64,000 nucleotides of DNA from Mycobacterium sp. 1164985.4 (GTDB lineage: Bacteria; Actinomycetota; Actinomycetes; Mycobacteriales; Mycobacteriaceae): contig NZ_LZMD01000065.1 of assembly GCF_001668575.1 (NCBI RefSeq), forward strand, positions 62,001-126,000, written 5' to 3'. The translations under genes and the position numbers were made by a program. This document shows positions 9,948 to 23,447 of this stretch, one piece after another (the stretch's first letter is position 1; each line of letters opens with the position of its first letter). Under the pieces are notes generated by a model that worked only from the letters and a program-made list of their open reading frames with translations, was not told where the DNA came from and searched no databases.

Positions 9948-10514
9948 TCAGCGGCTCAGCAGAGTCCTGGCCGCGGCCTTCGCGGCGTCAAGCGTTGTCG
10001 TATCGCCGGCGATCCGGGAGAGCATCAGCGCGCCCTCGACGAGCGCGATCAGGGCCAGCGCGGTCTGCTCGGCCTCGCTCTGTGTCCAGCCGTCGGCGCG
10101 CAGCCGGTCGGCGACGGCGTCGCGCCAGCCCGTGAAGGCGGCTCTCGATGCTTGCCGGACCACTGCGCTGGCGTCGACCGATTCGGTGGCGATCGGTTCG
10201 ATGGGGCAGCCGTCGCGCGGGTCGGCGGTAAGCCCTGAGGCCATCAGGTCGATCCAGCCGTCGATCAGGTCGGGGACCGGCGATTGTGTGGTGAGCAGTG
10301 TGCGAAGCCGCTGCTCGATGGCGGTGCCGACGCGCTGGACAACTGCGGCGGCCAACTGCTGCTTGCCCTCGGGGAAGTGGTGGTAGAGCGAGCCGGCCTT
10401 GACGTCTGCTGTCTCGAGGATCTGGTTCACCCCGGTTGCGGCGTAACCCTGCCTGCGGAACAGGAGCGCCGCGGTGTCGATCAGCGCGGTACGGCTACGG
10501 TCCGGACGAGGCAT
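9948..10514 (-). CDS. TetR/AcrR family regulator (LmrA/YxaF-like)
   Basis: A 188-residue repressor. The N-terminal helix-turn-helix is at about residues 25-48 (TGVNQILETADVKAGSLYHHFP), with the PEGKQQL variant typical of the LmrA/YxaF group, and a helical ligand domain follows. The ATG at 10514 is chosen over longer frames because a minus-strand TAAAGT lies seven bases upstream, suggesting a leaderless message. It is divergent from an alcohol dehydrogenase gene and a perfect palindrome lies between them, so it probably represses itself and that enzyme. The ligand is unknown. Confidence 0.88.
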   Translation of the reverse strand: MPRPDRSRTALIDTAALLFRRQGYAATGVNQILETADVKAGSLYHHFPEGKQQLAAAVVQRVGTAIEQRLRTLLTTQSPVPDLIDGWIDLMASGLTADPRDGCPIEPIATESVDASAVVRQASRAAFTGWRDAVADRLRADGWTQSEAEQTALALIALVEGALMLSRIAGDTTTLDAAKAAARTLLSR

Positions 10515-10537
10515 GCCCTTGACTTTACTAGAAAGAT

Positions 10538-10557
10538 CGCTCAAGAATAGTTGAGCG
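10538..10557. promoter_or_regulatory. Probable operator of the divergent TetR regulator
   Basis: CGCTCAA (10538-10544), six-base spacer, TTGAGCG (10551-10557): a perfect 7-base inverted repeat in the TetR-dehydrogenase gap, about 25 bases from each start. The GAGCGNTC-like core is typical of TetR family sites. Confidence 0.65.
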
Positions 10558-10579
10558 TTCATTCCAGAAAGGGTTGGCC

Positions 10580-11605
10580 ATGCACCAGCTGATGTTCGAA
10601 GACGCCGGAAAATACGTCTGGCGTGAGGCGCCCGACCCACAGCTGACCGGGCCGGGCCAGGCGCTTGTTCGACCGCTGGCCGTGGCGTGCTGCGACCTCG
10701 ACGTCGCCGTGGTGGCCGGTAGGCTGCCGATGCCGCCGGGCCACGCGGTGGGGCATGAGGGCGTCGCCGAGGTGGTGGCTGTCGGTGAGGACGTGCGCGG
10801 CGTGAAGGTCGGAGATCGGGTCATCGTGCCGTTCCAGATGAGCTGCGGAGAGTGCAGCGCCTGCCTGCGAGGGGCGACGGGGTCCTGCTCGGCGCTGCCG
10901 TTGATGGCGATGTACGGGATGGCGCCGCTGGCGGGACTCGATGGCGGCGGCTTCATGGCCGACGTGGTGCTGGTGCCCTATGCCGACGCGATGCTGATGC
11001 GGTTGCCTGAGGGGGCGGATCCGGTGGCCGTTGCCTCGATGTCGGACAACATCCCGGATGGTTGGCGCGGTGTCGGCCCCTACGTCGACGAATTGGCGGC
11101 GCTTGCGCCGGCCGACCGACGGGTGCTGGTCGTTGGTCGGCTGTCGATCGGCCTGTACGCGGCGGCGACGGCGGCCGCTGCGGGCATGCACGTCGACTAT
11201 GTCGACACCGATCCGCAACGGCTCGCGGTGGCCGAGAAGCTGGGTGCGGTCGTGCATGACCGCGAGAAGCCTGACAAGAGCGCCGACCCGTATCCGGTGA
11301 CGGTGCACACGTCGGCAGACCCGGGGCTGTTGGCGGCGGCTTTACGGGCGACGTGGCCGGATGGGGTGTGCACCGACACCGGCATCTACGCACAGGGCTC
11401 GGTGGAGATGCCGCTGCTGCCGATGTACACGCGCGGGGTTCGGTTCGTCACCGGTCGGGTGAACGCGCGCGCGGTGATGCCGGGGGTGCTGGAACTGTTT
11501 GCCGGACATGATCTTTCGCCCGTAGTGGAGCGAGTCGTGCCGTGGGAGGAAGCGCCCGCAGCGTGGCCGGCGATGCGGAGCAAGACGGTGTTCAGCCGGG
11601 TGTAG
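10580..11605 (+). CDS. Zinc-dependent alcohol dehydrogenase family protein
   Basis: A 341-residue medium-chain dehydrogenase. The catalytic zinc region has C38-D39 and GHE at 58-60. The structural zinc motif C89-x2-C92-x2-C95-x7-C103 (CGECSACLRG...) is complete. A Rossmann-like domain follows ([21 protein letters not shown] and D at VDYVDTDPQRL), where the usual GxGxxG is altered to GRLSIG. ATG 10580 is preferred to TTG 10574 because GAAAGGG is six bases upstream. It is divergent from a TetR gene with a palindrome between, so induction by an alcohol or aldehyde is plausible. The substrate cannot be told from sequence. Confidence 0.88.
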   Translation: MHQLMFEDAGKYVWREAPDPQLTGPGQALVRPLAVACCDLDVAVVAGRLPMPPGHAVGHEGVAEVVAVGEDVRGVKVGDRVIVPFQMSCGECSACLRGATGSCSALPLMAMYGMAPLAGLDGGGFMADVVLVPYADAMLMRLPEGADPVAVASMSDNIPDGWRGVGPYVDELAALAPADRRVLVVGRLSIGLYAAATAAAAGMHVDYVDTDPQRLAVAEKLGAVVHDREKPDKSADPYPVTVHTSADPGLLAAALRATWPDGVCTDTGIYAQGSVEMPLLPMYTRGVRFVTGRVNARAVMPGVLELFAGHDLSPVVERVVPWEEAPAAWPAMRSKTVFSRV

Positions 11606-11606
11606 C

Positions 11607-12017
11607 TCAGGCGACTTCGGCGACGAAGATGCCCATCTTCTTGGCTTGAACACGGGCCATGAAGGGTAGGCCTTCCGCATCGCCGCCCGCTGGCACGATG
11701 CGCGGGTTGACGATGTGGACCGTGCGCGAGCCGTAGAGCAGGTCGGCCTCGCCGGCGGCGAGCACGTTCTTCACCCAGTCGGTCTTGCCGTGGCCTAGCG
11801 CGACGGCGAGGAGATTGCCCTTGCGGTAGACAGTGACGATCGTCTCGTACGGCTTTCCGGACTTTCGGCCGCGGTGCTTGATCGTCACCATCCCGGGCAT
11901 CAGCCGGGAGAACGGCCTGATCATTTTGTTCAGGTATCTGACCTGCAGATTTTCGAACCACGGCGGAAACACCATCGGCACGCCGGGTGCGTTGTTCGGG
12001 TGCTCACTGGCTCGCAT
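11607..12017 (-). CDS. Deazaflavin (F420)-dependent nitroreductase family protein
   Basis: A 136-residue split-barrel protein of the Ddn/nitroreductase F420-dependent family, at the position of Rv1598c. It has the family start [18 protein letters not shown], the strand [29 protein letters not shown], and [19 protein letters not shown], the usual cofactor-phosphate contact region. Family members reduce quinones or other compounds with F420H2. A GGAGG sits four bases before the ATG at 12017. Substrate unknown. It is divergent from hisD. Confidence 0.88.
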   Translation of the reverse strand: MRASEHPNNAPGVPMVFPPWFENLQVRYLNKMIRPFSRLMPGMVTIKHRGRKSGKPYETIVTVYRKGNLLAVALGHGKTDWVKNVLAAGEADLLYGSRTVHIVNPRIVPAGGDAEGLPFMARVQAKKMGIFVAEVA

Positions 12018-12062
12018 GGCGCCTCCATAACCGATTTGGTCTGCTCTGGGAGAATGGACAGC

Positions 12063-15131
<3,069 letters not shown>

Positions 15132-15135
<4 letters not shown>

Positions 15136-15752
15136 CAAACCAAGTCGTCATCCTGGACTATGGTTCGGGCAACCTCCGCTCGGCGCAGCGCGCGCTGGAG
15201 CGCGTCGGCGCCGATGTCACCGTCACATCCGACGCCGACGCCGCGATGAACGCCGACGGCCTCGTGGTGCCCGGCGTCGGCGCGTTCGAGGCGTGCATGG
15301 CCGGGTTGCGCAAGATCGACGGTCCAAAGCTGATCGCCGACCGGGTCGCGGCCGGTCGTCCCGTGCTGGGCGTGTGCGTCGGCATGCAGATCCTGTTCTC
15401 ACGCGGCGTGGAGTTCGGGGTAGAGACGACGGGTTGTGGCCAGTGGCTCGGCGCCGTCGTGCGCCTCGACGCACCGGTCATTCCGCACATGGGCTGGAAT
15501 GTGGTCGATGCCCCGGAGGACAGCACGTTGTTCGCGGGCATGGAGGCGGGCACCCGTTTCTACTTCGTGCACTCGTATGCCGCCCAGCAGTGGGAGGGCA
15601 GCTCCACCGCCAAGCTGACGTGGGCCACCCATCACGTGCCGTTCCTCGCCGCCGTCGAGGACGGTCCACTGTCGGCGACGCAGTTCCACCCCGAGAAGAG
15701 CGGCGACGCCGGCGCCGCATTACTCGCCAACTGGGTGAAGGCATTAGGTTGA
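15132..15752 (+). CDS. hisH: Imidazole glycerol phosphate synthase subunit HisH (glutamine amidotransferase)
   Basis: A 206-residue class I glutamine amidotransferase that feeds ammonia to HisF. The nucleophile cysteine lies in [13 protein letters not shown] and the His-Glu pair in QFHPEKSGD; the N-terminal [11 protein letters not shown] is typical. GTG start overlaps hisB. Its partner HisF is encoded three genes downstream. Confidence 0.97.
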
Positions 15753-15790
15753 CCACCGATGAGCGCTGGCGCGAAGAGGAGACCACCACA

Positions 15791-16531
15791 GTGCCGGAAC
15801 GACTGATTCTTCTTCCCGCCGTCGATGTGGTCGAGGGCCGAGCTGTGCGCCTGGTGCAGGGCCAGGCCGGCAGCGAGACCGAATACGGCTCCGCGCTGGA
15901 GGCCGCGCTGACCTGGCAACGCGACGGCGCCGAGTGGATCCACCTCGTCGACCTCGACGCCGCGTTCGGCCGGGGCAGCAATCGCGAACTGCTGGCCGAG
16001 GTGGTCGGCAAGCTCGACGTCGCCGTCGAACTGTCCGGCGGTATCCGTGACGACGATTCGCTGTCAGCGGCGCTCGCGACCGGTTGCGCCCGCGTGAACC
16101 TCGGCACCGCCGCGCTGGAGAATCCGCAGTGGTGCGCGAAGGTCGTCGCCGAACACGGCGAGAAGGTCGCCGTCGGACTGGACGTGAAGATCGTCGACGG
16201 AGATCACCGCCTCCGCGGTCGCGGTTGGGAGACCGACGGCGGTGACCTCTGGGAAGTGCTCGAACGGCTTGACCGAGAAGGTTGTTCGCGCTTCGTCGTC
16301 ACCGACGTCACCAAGGACGGCACGCTCAACGGACCGAACCTCGAACTGCTGTCGAAAGTCACCGACCGTACCGACGCCCCGGTGATCGCATCCGGAGGTG
16401 TGTCGAGCCTCGACGACCTGCGGGCCATCGCCACGCTTACCGACCGTGGCGTGGAGGGAGCGATCGTCGGAAAAGCGCTGTATGAAGGGCGATTCACGCT
16501 GCCTGAAGCTCTGGCCGCGGTGGAGCGGTAA
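15791..16531 (+). CDS. hisA: ProFAR isomerase HisA, probably bifunctional with TrpF (PriA)
   Basis: A 246-residue TIM-barrel isomerase, very close to M. tuberculosis PriA, which also does the TrpF reaction because actinobacteria of this group lack a separate trpF. Catalytic Asp in [14 protein letters not shown] and the second in [14 protein letters not shown], plus the phosphate-binding [10 protein letters not shown] and [11 protein letters not shown] ends, are intact. The GTG at 15791 follows hisH by 38 bases, the largest gap in the operon. The dual role is inferred from the family and from the absence of trpF in the trp cluster here. Confidence 0.95.
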   Translation: MPERLILLPAVDVVEGRAVRLVQGQAGSETEYGSALEAALTWQRDGAEWIHLVDLDAAFGRGSNRELLAEVVGKLDVAVELSGGIRDDDSLSAALATGCARVNLGTAALENPQWCAKVVAEHGEKVAVGLDVKIVDGDHRLRGRGWETDGGDLWEVLERLDREGCSRFVVTDVTKDGTLNGPNLELLSKVTDRTDAPVIASGGVSSLDDLRAIATLTDRGVEGAIVGKALYEGRFTLPEALAAVER

Positions 16532-17346
16532 TGGCGCTGGACGCGGCCGACCTCGACGCCCTGGTCGCTGAGGCCGCACAGATTCTCGACGACGCGTCGA
16601 CCCCGTTCATCGACGGACACCGCGCGGACTCGGCGGTGCAGAAGAAGGGCGACGACTTCGCCACCGAGGTCGATCTGGCCATCGAACGCCAGGTCGTCGA
16701 GGCGTTGACCGCCAGAACCGGGATCGAGGTGCATGGCGAGGAATTCGGCGGCGCGGATCTGAAGTCGCCGCTGGTGTGGGTGCTCGACCCGATCGACGGG
16801 ACGTTCAACTACGCCGCGGGTTCTCCGATGGCGGCGATTCTGCTCGGGCTGGTGCGCGACGGGGAACCGGTCGCCGGACTCACCTGGATCCCCTTCACCA
16901 AGGAGCGCTTCACCGCCGTCGTGGGAGGGCCCCTGCGCTACAACGGTGTCGAGCAACCGCAAGTGGACCCGGCGGAGCTCTCCGACTCGATGGTCGGGGT
17001 CAGCACGTTCAACGTCGAATCCCGTGGCAAGGTGCCGGGACGCTACCGTCTCGCCGTCATCGAAACCCTGAGCCGCAAGTGTTCCCGCATGCGCATGCAC
17101 GGCGCCACCGGTATCGATCTGGCGTACACGTCGGCGGCAATCCTCGGTGGGGCAATCAGTTTCAGCGGCCACGTGTGGGACCACGCTGCCGGGGTGGCGT
17201 TGATCCGCGCCGCGGGCGGAATCGTGACCGACCTCGCGGGCAACGACTGGACCGTGGACTGTCCGTCGGCCCTCGCCGGCGTCCCCGGCGTGCACGGGGA
17301 TCTGCTCGATCTGCTTGCTTCGGTTGGCGATCCCGAGGACTTCTGA
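16531..17346 (+). CDS. impA: Inositol monophosphatase family protein ImpA
   Basis: A 271-residue metal-dependent phosphatase, ortholog of Rv1604. The signatures [14 protein letters not shown] (about 87-100) and [15 protein letters not shown] are intact, as is the GEEFGG metal ligand. ATG overlaps the hisA stop by one base and its stop overlaps hisF, so it is fully embedded in the his operon. It could hydrolyse inositol-1-phosphate or, from its place, histidinol phosphate. The known mycobacterial histidinol phosphatase HisN is a separate gene, so the operon link is suggestive only. Confidence 0.92.
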   Translation: MALDAADLDALVAEAAQILDDASTPFIDGHRADSAVQKKGDDFATEVDLAIERQVVEALTARTGIEVHGEEFGGADLKSPLVWVLDPIDGTFNYAAGSPMAAILLGLVRDGEPVAGLTWIPFTKERFTAVVGGPLRYNGVEQPQVDPAELSDSMVGVSTFNVESRGKVPGRYRLAVIETLSRKCSRMRMHGATGIDLAYTSAAILGGAISFSGHVWDHAAGVALIRAAGGIVTDLAGNDWTVDCPSALAGVPGVHGDLLDLLASVGDPEDF

Positions 17347-18128
17347 TGGACTCGAAAGACCTTGCCGTACGGGTCATCCCGTGCCTGGATGTCGACGACG
17401 GCCGGGTGGTCAAGGGCGTCAACTTTGCGAATTTGCGCGACGCGGGTGATCCCGTGGAGCTGGCCGCGGCCTACGACGCCGAGGGCGCCGACGAGCTGAC
17501 GTTCCTCGATGTGACGGCGTCGTCGTCGGGACGGGCCACCATGCTCGAGGTGGTGAAGCGCACGGCCGAGCAGGTGTTCATCCCGTTGACGGTCGGCGGC
17601 GGGGTGCGTTCGGTGGCCGATGTGGACGTGCTGCTGCGGGCGGGGGCGGACAAGGTCGCGGTCAACACGGCTGCGATCGCCCGCCCCGAGTTGCTCGCCG
17701 AATTGTCCCGGCAGTTCGGGTCGCAGTGCATCGTGCTGTCGGTCGACGCCCGCACGGTTCCGGCGGATCAGGAGCCCACGCCGTCGGGGTGGGAGGTCAC
17801 GACGCACGGTGGGCGCCGGGGCACCGGTTTCGACGCCGTCGAATGGGCAACGCGGGGAGCCGACCTCGGCGTCGGCGAGATCCTGCTGAACTCGATGGAC
17901 TACGACGGCACCAAGGCCGGTTTCGACCTGCCGATGATTGCGGCCGTGCGCGGCGCCGTTAACGTCCCAGTGATCGCCAGCGGCGGCGCCGGGGCACCCG
18001 AACATTTCGCGCCCGCCATCGCCGCCGGGGCGGACGCGGTGCTGGCCGCCAGCGTGTTCCACTTCCGTGAGCTGACTATCGCGCAGGTGAAGGAGGCCAT
18101 GGCGGCCGAAGGGATAACCGTCCGATGA
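17346..18128 (+). CDS. hisF: Imidazole glycerol phosphate synthase subunit HisF (cyclase)
   Basis: A 260-residue TIM barrel making imidazole glycerol phosphate and AICAR with HisH. Asp motifs [17 protein letters not shown] and [16 protein letters not shown] and the phosphate-binding GGGVRS and [11 protein letters not shown] are intact. ATG overlaps the impA TGA and the stop overlaps hisI (ATGA). Confidence 0.97.
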   Translation: MDSKDLAVRVIPCLDVDDGRVVKGVNFANLRDAGDPVELAAAYDAEGADELTFLDVTASSSGRATMLEVVKRTAEQVFIPLTVGGGVRSVADVDVLLRAGADKVAVNTAAIARPELLAELSRQFGSQCIVLSVDARTVPADQEPTPSGWEVTTHGGRRGTGFDAVEWATRGADLGVGEILLNSMDYDGTKAGFDLPMIAAVRGAVNVPVIASGGAGAPEHFAPAIAAGADAVLAASVFHFRELTIAQVKEAMAAEGITVR

Positions 18129-18475
18129 CACTCGATGCCGACATCGCGTCACGACTCAAGCGCGATGCCAACGGATTGATCACCGCCGTGGTTCAGGAGC
18201 GCGGCACCGGCCAGGTGCTGATGGTGGCGTGGATGGACGATCTCGCGTTGGCCCGTACGTTGGAAACCCGCCGGGGAACCTATTATTCGCGGTCACGCCA
18301 ACAGCACTGGGTCAAGGGAGAGACGTCGGGCCACACGCAGTACGTTCACTCGGTGCGCCTGGACTGCGACGGCGACACGGTGTTGTTGGAGGTCGATCAG
18401 GTCGACGGCGCCTGCCACACCGGCGATCACAGTTGCTTCGATGCGGACGTACTGCTCGCGCCGGAGAACGGCTGA
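18125..18475 (+). CDS. hisI: Phosphoribosyl-AMP cyclohydrolase HisI
   Basis: A 116-residue zinc/magnesium enzyme opening the purine ring of phosphoribosyl-[21 protein letters not shown], the metal-binding [13 protein letters not shown] and the cysteines of [11 protein letters not shown] are all present. Last gene of the his operon; HisE and HisG are not in this window. Confidence 0.97.
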   Translation: MTLDADIASRLKRDANGLITAVVQERGTGQVLMVAWMDDLALARTLETRRGTYYSRSRQQHWVKGETSGHTQYVHSVRLDCDGDTVLLEVDQVDGACHTGDHSCFDADVLLAPENG

Positions 18476-18478
18476 GTC

Positions 18479-19155
18479 CTACACGTCGATGATGCGGGTG
18501 GCCTTGGCGCGTGCCGTCCACCGGCCTTCGTCGTAGCCGACGACCACGGGATGGGCGAACGCGGCGCTGACGTTGTCTGTCGTCACCGTGTCTCGCGTCG
18601 GTCCGATGGCCGTCGTGCGACCCTCGGCGATCAGCAGCGCGTGCGTCGTCGCGGTCGAGCAACAGAAGCTTCGGTTCGGAGACCAGGGCGCGGGCGATCA
18701 ACGTCCGCCCCCGCCCACCCTGGGATAGCGTCGGCCACACGTCAGCTGCCTTGTGCGACAACCCGACCGCATCGATCATCGCGTGCACCCGGGTGAGTTC
18801 GTCCGCGCTCGGCGTCCACCGCATCGGGGTGTCGATGGTGCCCGTGATGCCGGTCGACACCACCTCGCGTACCGACAGCGAGTACTGCAGTCGGTGCCGC
18901 GGGTTGACGTGACCGATGGAGCGGGCGCAGGCGCGCCAGGTCCACCCGGCCCATCTGCTCGCCCAGGATGCGCACGGTGCCGGTCGTCGGGAACTGCATC
19001 GCGGCGCAGAAGCCGAGAAGAGTGCTCTTGCCCGCGCCGTTGGGTCCGAGCAGCGCCCAGTGCTCGCCGGCGTGAACGGTCAGCGAGATGCCGTCGAGTA
19101 TCTGCTTGCCGTTGCGGCGGAACGTGACATCGGCGAGCTCGAGGACCGGCGTCAT
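18479..19155 (-). pseudogene. Broken ABC transporter ATP-binding protein gene
   Basis: Pieces of one ATPase lie in three frames. Reading from 19155, residues match MTPVLELADVTF with Walker A (GPNGAGKST) and continue to LARLR; near 18920-18928 an extra base shifts the frame. The second frame then gives IGHVNPRHR, a DxxGL-type helix and a signature SQGGRGRTLIARAL with Walker B LLLLD. There the usual EPTxGLD and H-loop are missing: about 40 codons appear deleted, and a third frame resumes at TTHALLIAEG and ends RAKATRIIDV with TAG at 18479. The start overlaps the bcpB stop (ATGA), so it was once cotranscribed. Confidence 0.85.
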
Positions 19156-19616
19156 GCCGATTGGCGTTGCCGCAACACTTCCAGGGCCTTGTCGGCGTGG
19201 CTGTCCATGCTGATCTCCGATGCGATCACGGCCAAAACGGTGCGATCGGTGTCGATCACGAACGTGGTCCTCTTGACCGGCAGGAACTTGCCCAGCAGGC
19301 CTCGCTTCACGCCGAACTGCGTGGCAACTGCCCCGTCGGCGTCCGACAGCAGCGGGTAGTCGAACCGCTCCTTGTCAGCGAACTGCGCCTGCTTGTCCAC
19401 CGCGTCGGTGCTGATCCCGACGCGCCTCGCGCCGACCGCGGCGAACTCCGCGGCCAGGTCACGAAAGTGACAGGCCTCCTTGGTGCAACCCGGCGTCATC
19501 GCGGCGGGGTAGAAAAACAGCACGATCGGGCCGTCGGCGAGCAGGTCGCTGAGGCTCCGCACCTTGCCCCTCTGGTCCGGCAATTCGAACTCGGCAACTC
19601 GGTCACCCGTCTTCAT
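19152..19616 (-). CDS. bcpB: Peroxiredoxin, Bcp/PrxQ family
   Basis: A 154-residue thiol peroxidase, ortholog of Rv1608c. The peroxidatic cysteine C44 is in YPAAMTPGCTKEACHF and the resolving C49 is five residues on, as in PrxQ. The frame allows GTG at 19625, but the ATG at 19616 is chosen because a minus-strand TAGCGT ends seven bases before it, so a message starting there would be leaderless and could not contain the GTG. It reduces hydroperoxides in the cytoplasm. The downstream ABC ATPase is broken. Confidence 0.93.
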   Translation of the reverse strand: MKTGDRVAEFELPDQRGKVRSLSDLLADGPIVLFFYPAAMTPGCTKEACHFRDLAAEFAAVGARRVGISTDAVDKQAQFADKERFDYPLLSDADGAVATQFGVKRGLLGKFLPVKRTTFVIDTDRTVLAVIASEISMDSHADKALEVLRQRQSA

Positions 19617-19623
19617 GTCCGTC

Positions 19624-19629
19624 ACGCTA
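19624..19629 (-). promoter_or_regulatory. -10 element of bcpB (leaderless)
   Basis: TAGCGT on the minus strand, seven bases before the ATG at 19616. It overlaps the alternative GTG codon and therefore decides the start. Confidence 0.5.
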
Positions 19630-19687
19630 CGCCGCGAACCTGAAAAGCATTGGTGTGGGACGTGGTTACCGTGAGAGCCTCGCCTTG

Positions 19688-20407
19688 ATGGTGGATCTCG
19701 ACGCGTTCGTTGCCGACGGTTACGTGAAGCTCGACGCCGCGGCGCCTCGCCGTGTCGCCGATGCGGCGCGCGCGGCGTTGTGGCAACAGTTGGGGTTGTC
19801 GCCCGATGAACCCGAGAACTGGGTCGAGCCCGTCCGCTGGGCCGGAGACATGAGCGGCGCCGGCCCGTTCGGCGAATTGGTACGAAGCCCGAAACTCACT
19901 GCGGCGCTGGATCGCATCTGCGGTCGAGGTGGTTGGTCACCGAGCCACGCCTTGGGGAACATCCCCGTTCGATTTCCCGTATCGCCGCCAAATGACGACC
20001 GCGGCTGGCACATCGACGCCAACACACCTCAGGCCGACGGGGGATGGGTGATCACCGGTCGTCCCCATACCGTCCTGCTGCTCACCCTGCTGTCCGACGT
20101 GGGCCCCGACGACGCTCCCACGCGGATCAGGGCCGGCTCCCACTGCGACGTGGCGCGCGTTCTGGGACCCGAGCCGCTCGGCCTCGCCGAGATGGGCAGG
20201 CTCGTCGACGACGCCAGCGCGGCGCGTCCCGAGGCGCTCGCCACGGGCCAGCCCGGGGACATGTACCTGCTGCACCCGTTCACCGCGCATGCGGCGGACG
20301 AGCATCGAGGCAGGACACCGCGGTTCATGGCGCAAACGCCGATCATGCTCGTCAGCCCGCTCACGCCCACGTCGTCCTCACCACTGGGATGCGTCTGGGA
20401 CACTTGA
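19688..20407 (+). CDS. Probable phytanoyl-CoA dioxygenase family oxygenase
   Basis: A 239-residue protein with the Fe(II)/2-oxoglutarate dioxygenase facial triad: H108-x-D110 in RGWHIDANTP and a distal histidine in HPFTAHAADEHRG (about 196-201), followed by R212 that could bind 2-oxoglutarate. The N-terminal FVADGYVKLDAAAP matches the PhyH pattern. ATG 19688 is used; GTG 19655 in frame would add 11 residues. It ends three bases before trpE and may be cotranscribed with it. The substrate is unknown. Sequence support is the triad and spacing only. Confidence 0.75.
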   Translation: MVDLDAFVADGYVKLDAAAPRRVADAARAALWQQLGLSPDEPENWVEPVRWAGDMSGAGPFGELVRSPKLTAALDRICGRGGWSPSHALGNIPVRFPVSPPNDDRGWHIDANTPQADGGWVITGRPHTVLLLTLLSDVGPDDAPTRIRAGSHCDVARVLGPEPLGLAEMGRLVDDASAARPEALATGQPGDMYLLHPFTAHAADEHRGRTPRFMAQTPIMLVSPLTPTSSSPLGCVWDT

Positions 20408-20410
20408 CAC

Positions 20411-21958
20411 GTGCAAACCGCCGCCTCGTCGTCAGCCCTCGGCTCGTCGCTGGCGATCACCACCTCGCGGGAGGACTTCCGCGCGCTGGCCGCCGAGCAC
20501 CGCGTGGTGCCGGTGACGCGCAAGGTGCTCGCCGACAGTGAGACGCCGCTGTCGGCGTACCGGAAACTGGCCGCCAACCGGCCCGGGACCTTCCTGCTGG
20601 AATCGGCCGAGAACGGCCGTTCGTGGTCGCGCTGGTCGTTCATCGGCGCCGGTGCGCCGTCGGCCCTGACCGTCCGCGACGGCGAGGCCGTGTGGCTGGG
20701 CGCGACGCCGCAGGACGCCCCCCAGGGCGGCGATCCGCTGCAGGCGCTGCGGGCCACGCTCGAGCTGCTGAAGACCGAGCCGGTGCCGGGCCTGCCGCCG
20801 CTGTCGAGCGGGCTCGTCGGCTTCTTCGCCTACGACATGGTCCGTCGCCTGGAGAAGTTGCCGTCGCTCACCCTCGACGATCTGGGCCTTCCCGACATGC
20901 TGCTGCTGTTGGCCACCGACATCGCCGCCGTCGACCACCACGAGGGCACGATCACGCTGATCGCCAATGCGGTGAACTGGAACGGCACCGACGAACGGGT
21001 CGATTGGGCGTACGACGACGCCGTCGCCCGCCTCGACGTGATGACCGCGGCGCTGGGTGAGCACCTGCCGTCGGCGGTGGCGACGTTCAGCCGGCCAGAA
21101 CCGACACACCGCGCCCAGCGCACCCGCGAGGAATACGAGGCAATCGTCGAGAAACTGGTGTGCGACATCGAGGCCGGTGAGGCGTTTCAGGTCGTGCCCT
21201 CGCAGCGCTTCGAAATGGAGACGCCCGCCGACCCTCTCGACGTGTACCGGATGCTCCGGGTGACCAATCCGAGCCCGTACATGTATTTGATGAACGTTCC
21301 GAACGCCGCAGGCGGACCGGACTTCTCGATTGTCGGCTCCAGCCCTGAGGCGCTCGTGACGGTCAAGGACGGCCGGGCCACCACACATCCGATCGCGGGA
21401 ACCCGGTGGCGCGGCGCGACCGAGGAGGAAGACCTTCTGCTCGAGAAGGAACTGCAGGCCGACGAAAAAGAACGCGCCGAGCATCTGATGCTCGTCGACC
21501 TGGGCCGCAACGATCTCGGCCGTGTCTGCCAGCCCGGCACCGTGCGGGTCGAGGACTACAGCCACATCGAGCGCTACAGCCACGTCATGCACCTGGTGTC
21601 GACGGTGACGGGCCTGCTGGCCGACGGCAAGACGGCGCTCGATGCCGTGACCGCGTGCTTCCCGGCCGGGACCCTCTCGGGTGCGCCGAAGGTGCGAGCG
21701 ATGGAGTTGATCGAGGAGGTCGAGAAGACGCGTCGCGGCTTGTACGGCGGGGTGCTCGGTTATCTCGACTTCGCGGGAAACGCCGACTTCGCGATCGCCA
21801 TACGCACCGCGCTGATGCGCGACGGAACCGCATACGTGCAGGCGGGCGGTGGCGTCGTCGCCGACTCCAACGGGCCCTACGAGTACACCGAGGCGGCCAA
21901 CAAGGCCCGCGCGGTCCTCAACGCGATCGCCGCCGCCGAGACGCTGACCGAGCCGTGA
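20411..21958 (+). CDS. trpE: Anthranilate synthase component I TrpE
   Basis: A 515-residue chorismate-utilising enzyme making anthranilate with TrpG (not in this window). C-terminal catalytic motifs are intact: [55 protein letters not shown] and [21 protein letters not shown]. The GTG start is three bases after the upstream dioxygenase gene, so no leader peptide or attenuator is visible here. Its stop overlaps the next GTG. Confidence 0.97.
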   Translation: MQTAASSSALGSSLAITTSREDFRALAAEHRVVPVTRKVLADSETPLSAYRKLAANRPGTFLLESAENGRSWSRWSFIGAGAPSALTVRDGEAVWLGATPQDAPQGGDPLQALRATLELLKTEPVPGLPPLSSGLVGFFAYDMVRRLEKLPSLTLDDLGLPDMLLLLATDIAAVDHHEGTITLIANAVNWNGTDERVDWAYDDAVARLDVMTAALGEHLPSAVATFSRPEPTHRAQRTREEYEAIVEKLVCDIEAGEAFQVVPSQRFEMETPADPLDVYRMLRVTNPSPYMYLMNVPNAAGGPDFSIVGSSPEALVTVKDGRATTHPIAGTRWRGATEEEDLLLEKELQADEKERAEHLMLVDLGRNDLGRVCQPGTVRVEDYSHIERYSHVMHLVSTVTGLLADGKTALDAVTACFPAGTLSGAPKVRAMELIEEVEKTRRGLYGGVLGYLDFAGNADFAIAIRTALMRDGTAYVQAGGGVVADSNGPYEYTEAANKARAVLNAIAAAETLTEP

Positions 21959-22548
21959 TCAGGGTCGCCCAGCTCGGTCTGGTGCTCGCCGCGGTGGGGC
22001 TGTGGGTGGCCTCGCGGATGACGTGGGTCGAGGTGACCTCGTTCGACGGTCTCGGCCAGCCGAAGACCGCCGCCTTGTCCGGGGGTAGCTGGTCGACCGC
22101 TCTGGTGCCGCTGGCCGTGCTGCTGCTGGCCGCTGCCGTGGCCGCGCTGGCCGTGCGGGGGTGGCCGCTACGGCTGTTGGCCTTGCTGGTGGCGGCCGCC
22201 AGCGCCGGGACCGCCTACCTGGCCATCAGCTTGTGGGTCATCAAAGACGTGGCAGTACGCGCGTCCCACATCGCGGAGTCGCCGGTCGCGGACCTCGTCG
22301 GTACGCAGCGGCACTACGTCGGGGCGGTGATCACCGTCGTCGCCGCCGTGGTGGCGCTGGCGTGTGCGGTGCTGTTGATGCGGTCCGCGACGAGCGAGCG
22401 CTCGGGGGCGGCCCGCTACTCGAGACGCTCGGTCGCGCGGCCCGACGAACCCGCAGGCGAGATGTCCGAACGAGCGATCTGGGACGCCCTCGACGCGGGG
22501 TCCGATCCGACCCAGGATCCGGCGAATCCGGACAACAAGGGCCGGTGA
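21955..22548 (+). CDS. Trp operon-associated membrane protein (TIGR02234)
   Basis: A 197-residue membrane protein, equivalent to Rv1610. Four hydrophobic segments are seen (about 4-20, 43-64, 69-92 and 121-143), and the C-terminal 50 residues are polar with [32 protein letters not shown] overlaps the trpE stop (GTGA), so it is coupled to tryptophan synthesis. Function unknown; always being in the trp operon suggests transport or regulation, but this is inference. Confidence 0.85.
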   Translation: MIRVAQLGLVLAAVGLWVASRMTWVEVTSFDGLGQPKTAALSGGSWSTALVPLAVLLLAAAVAALAVRGWPLRLLALLVAAASAGTAYLAISLWVIKDVAVRASHIAESPVADLVGTQRHYVGAVITVVAAVVALACAVLLMRSATSERSGAARYSRRSVARPDEPAGEMSERAIWDALDAGSDPTQDPANPDNKGR

Positions 22549-22625
22549 TCGTGGGTGTTGTGGTGGCGGCTACCCTTCGTGGTTGAAGATCGTTCAGTGT
22601 TTTCGGGGGAAGGGAAGCGGCAGTC

Positions 22626-23444
<819 letters not shown>

Positions 23445-23447
23445 GAA

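Noticed and set aside
20408..20410. Search for a trp leader peptide and attenuator before trpE
   Set aside because: Only three bases separate the previous gene from trpE; no Trp-codon leader can fit.
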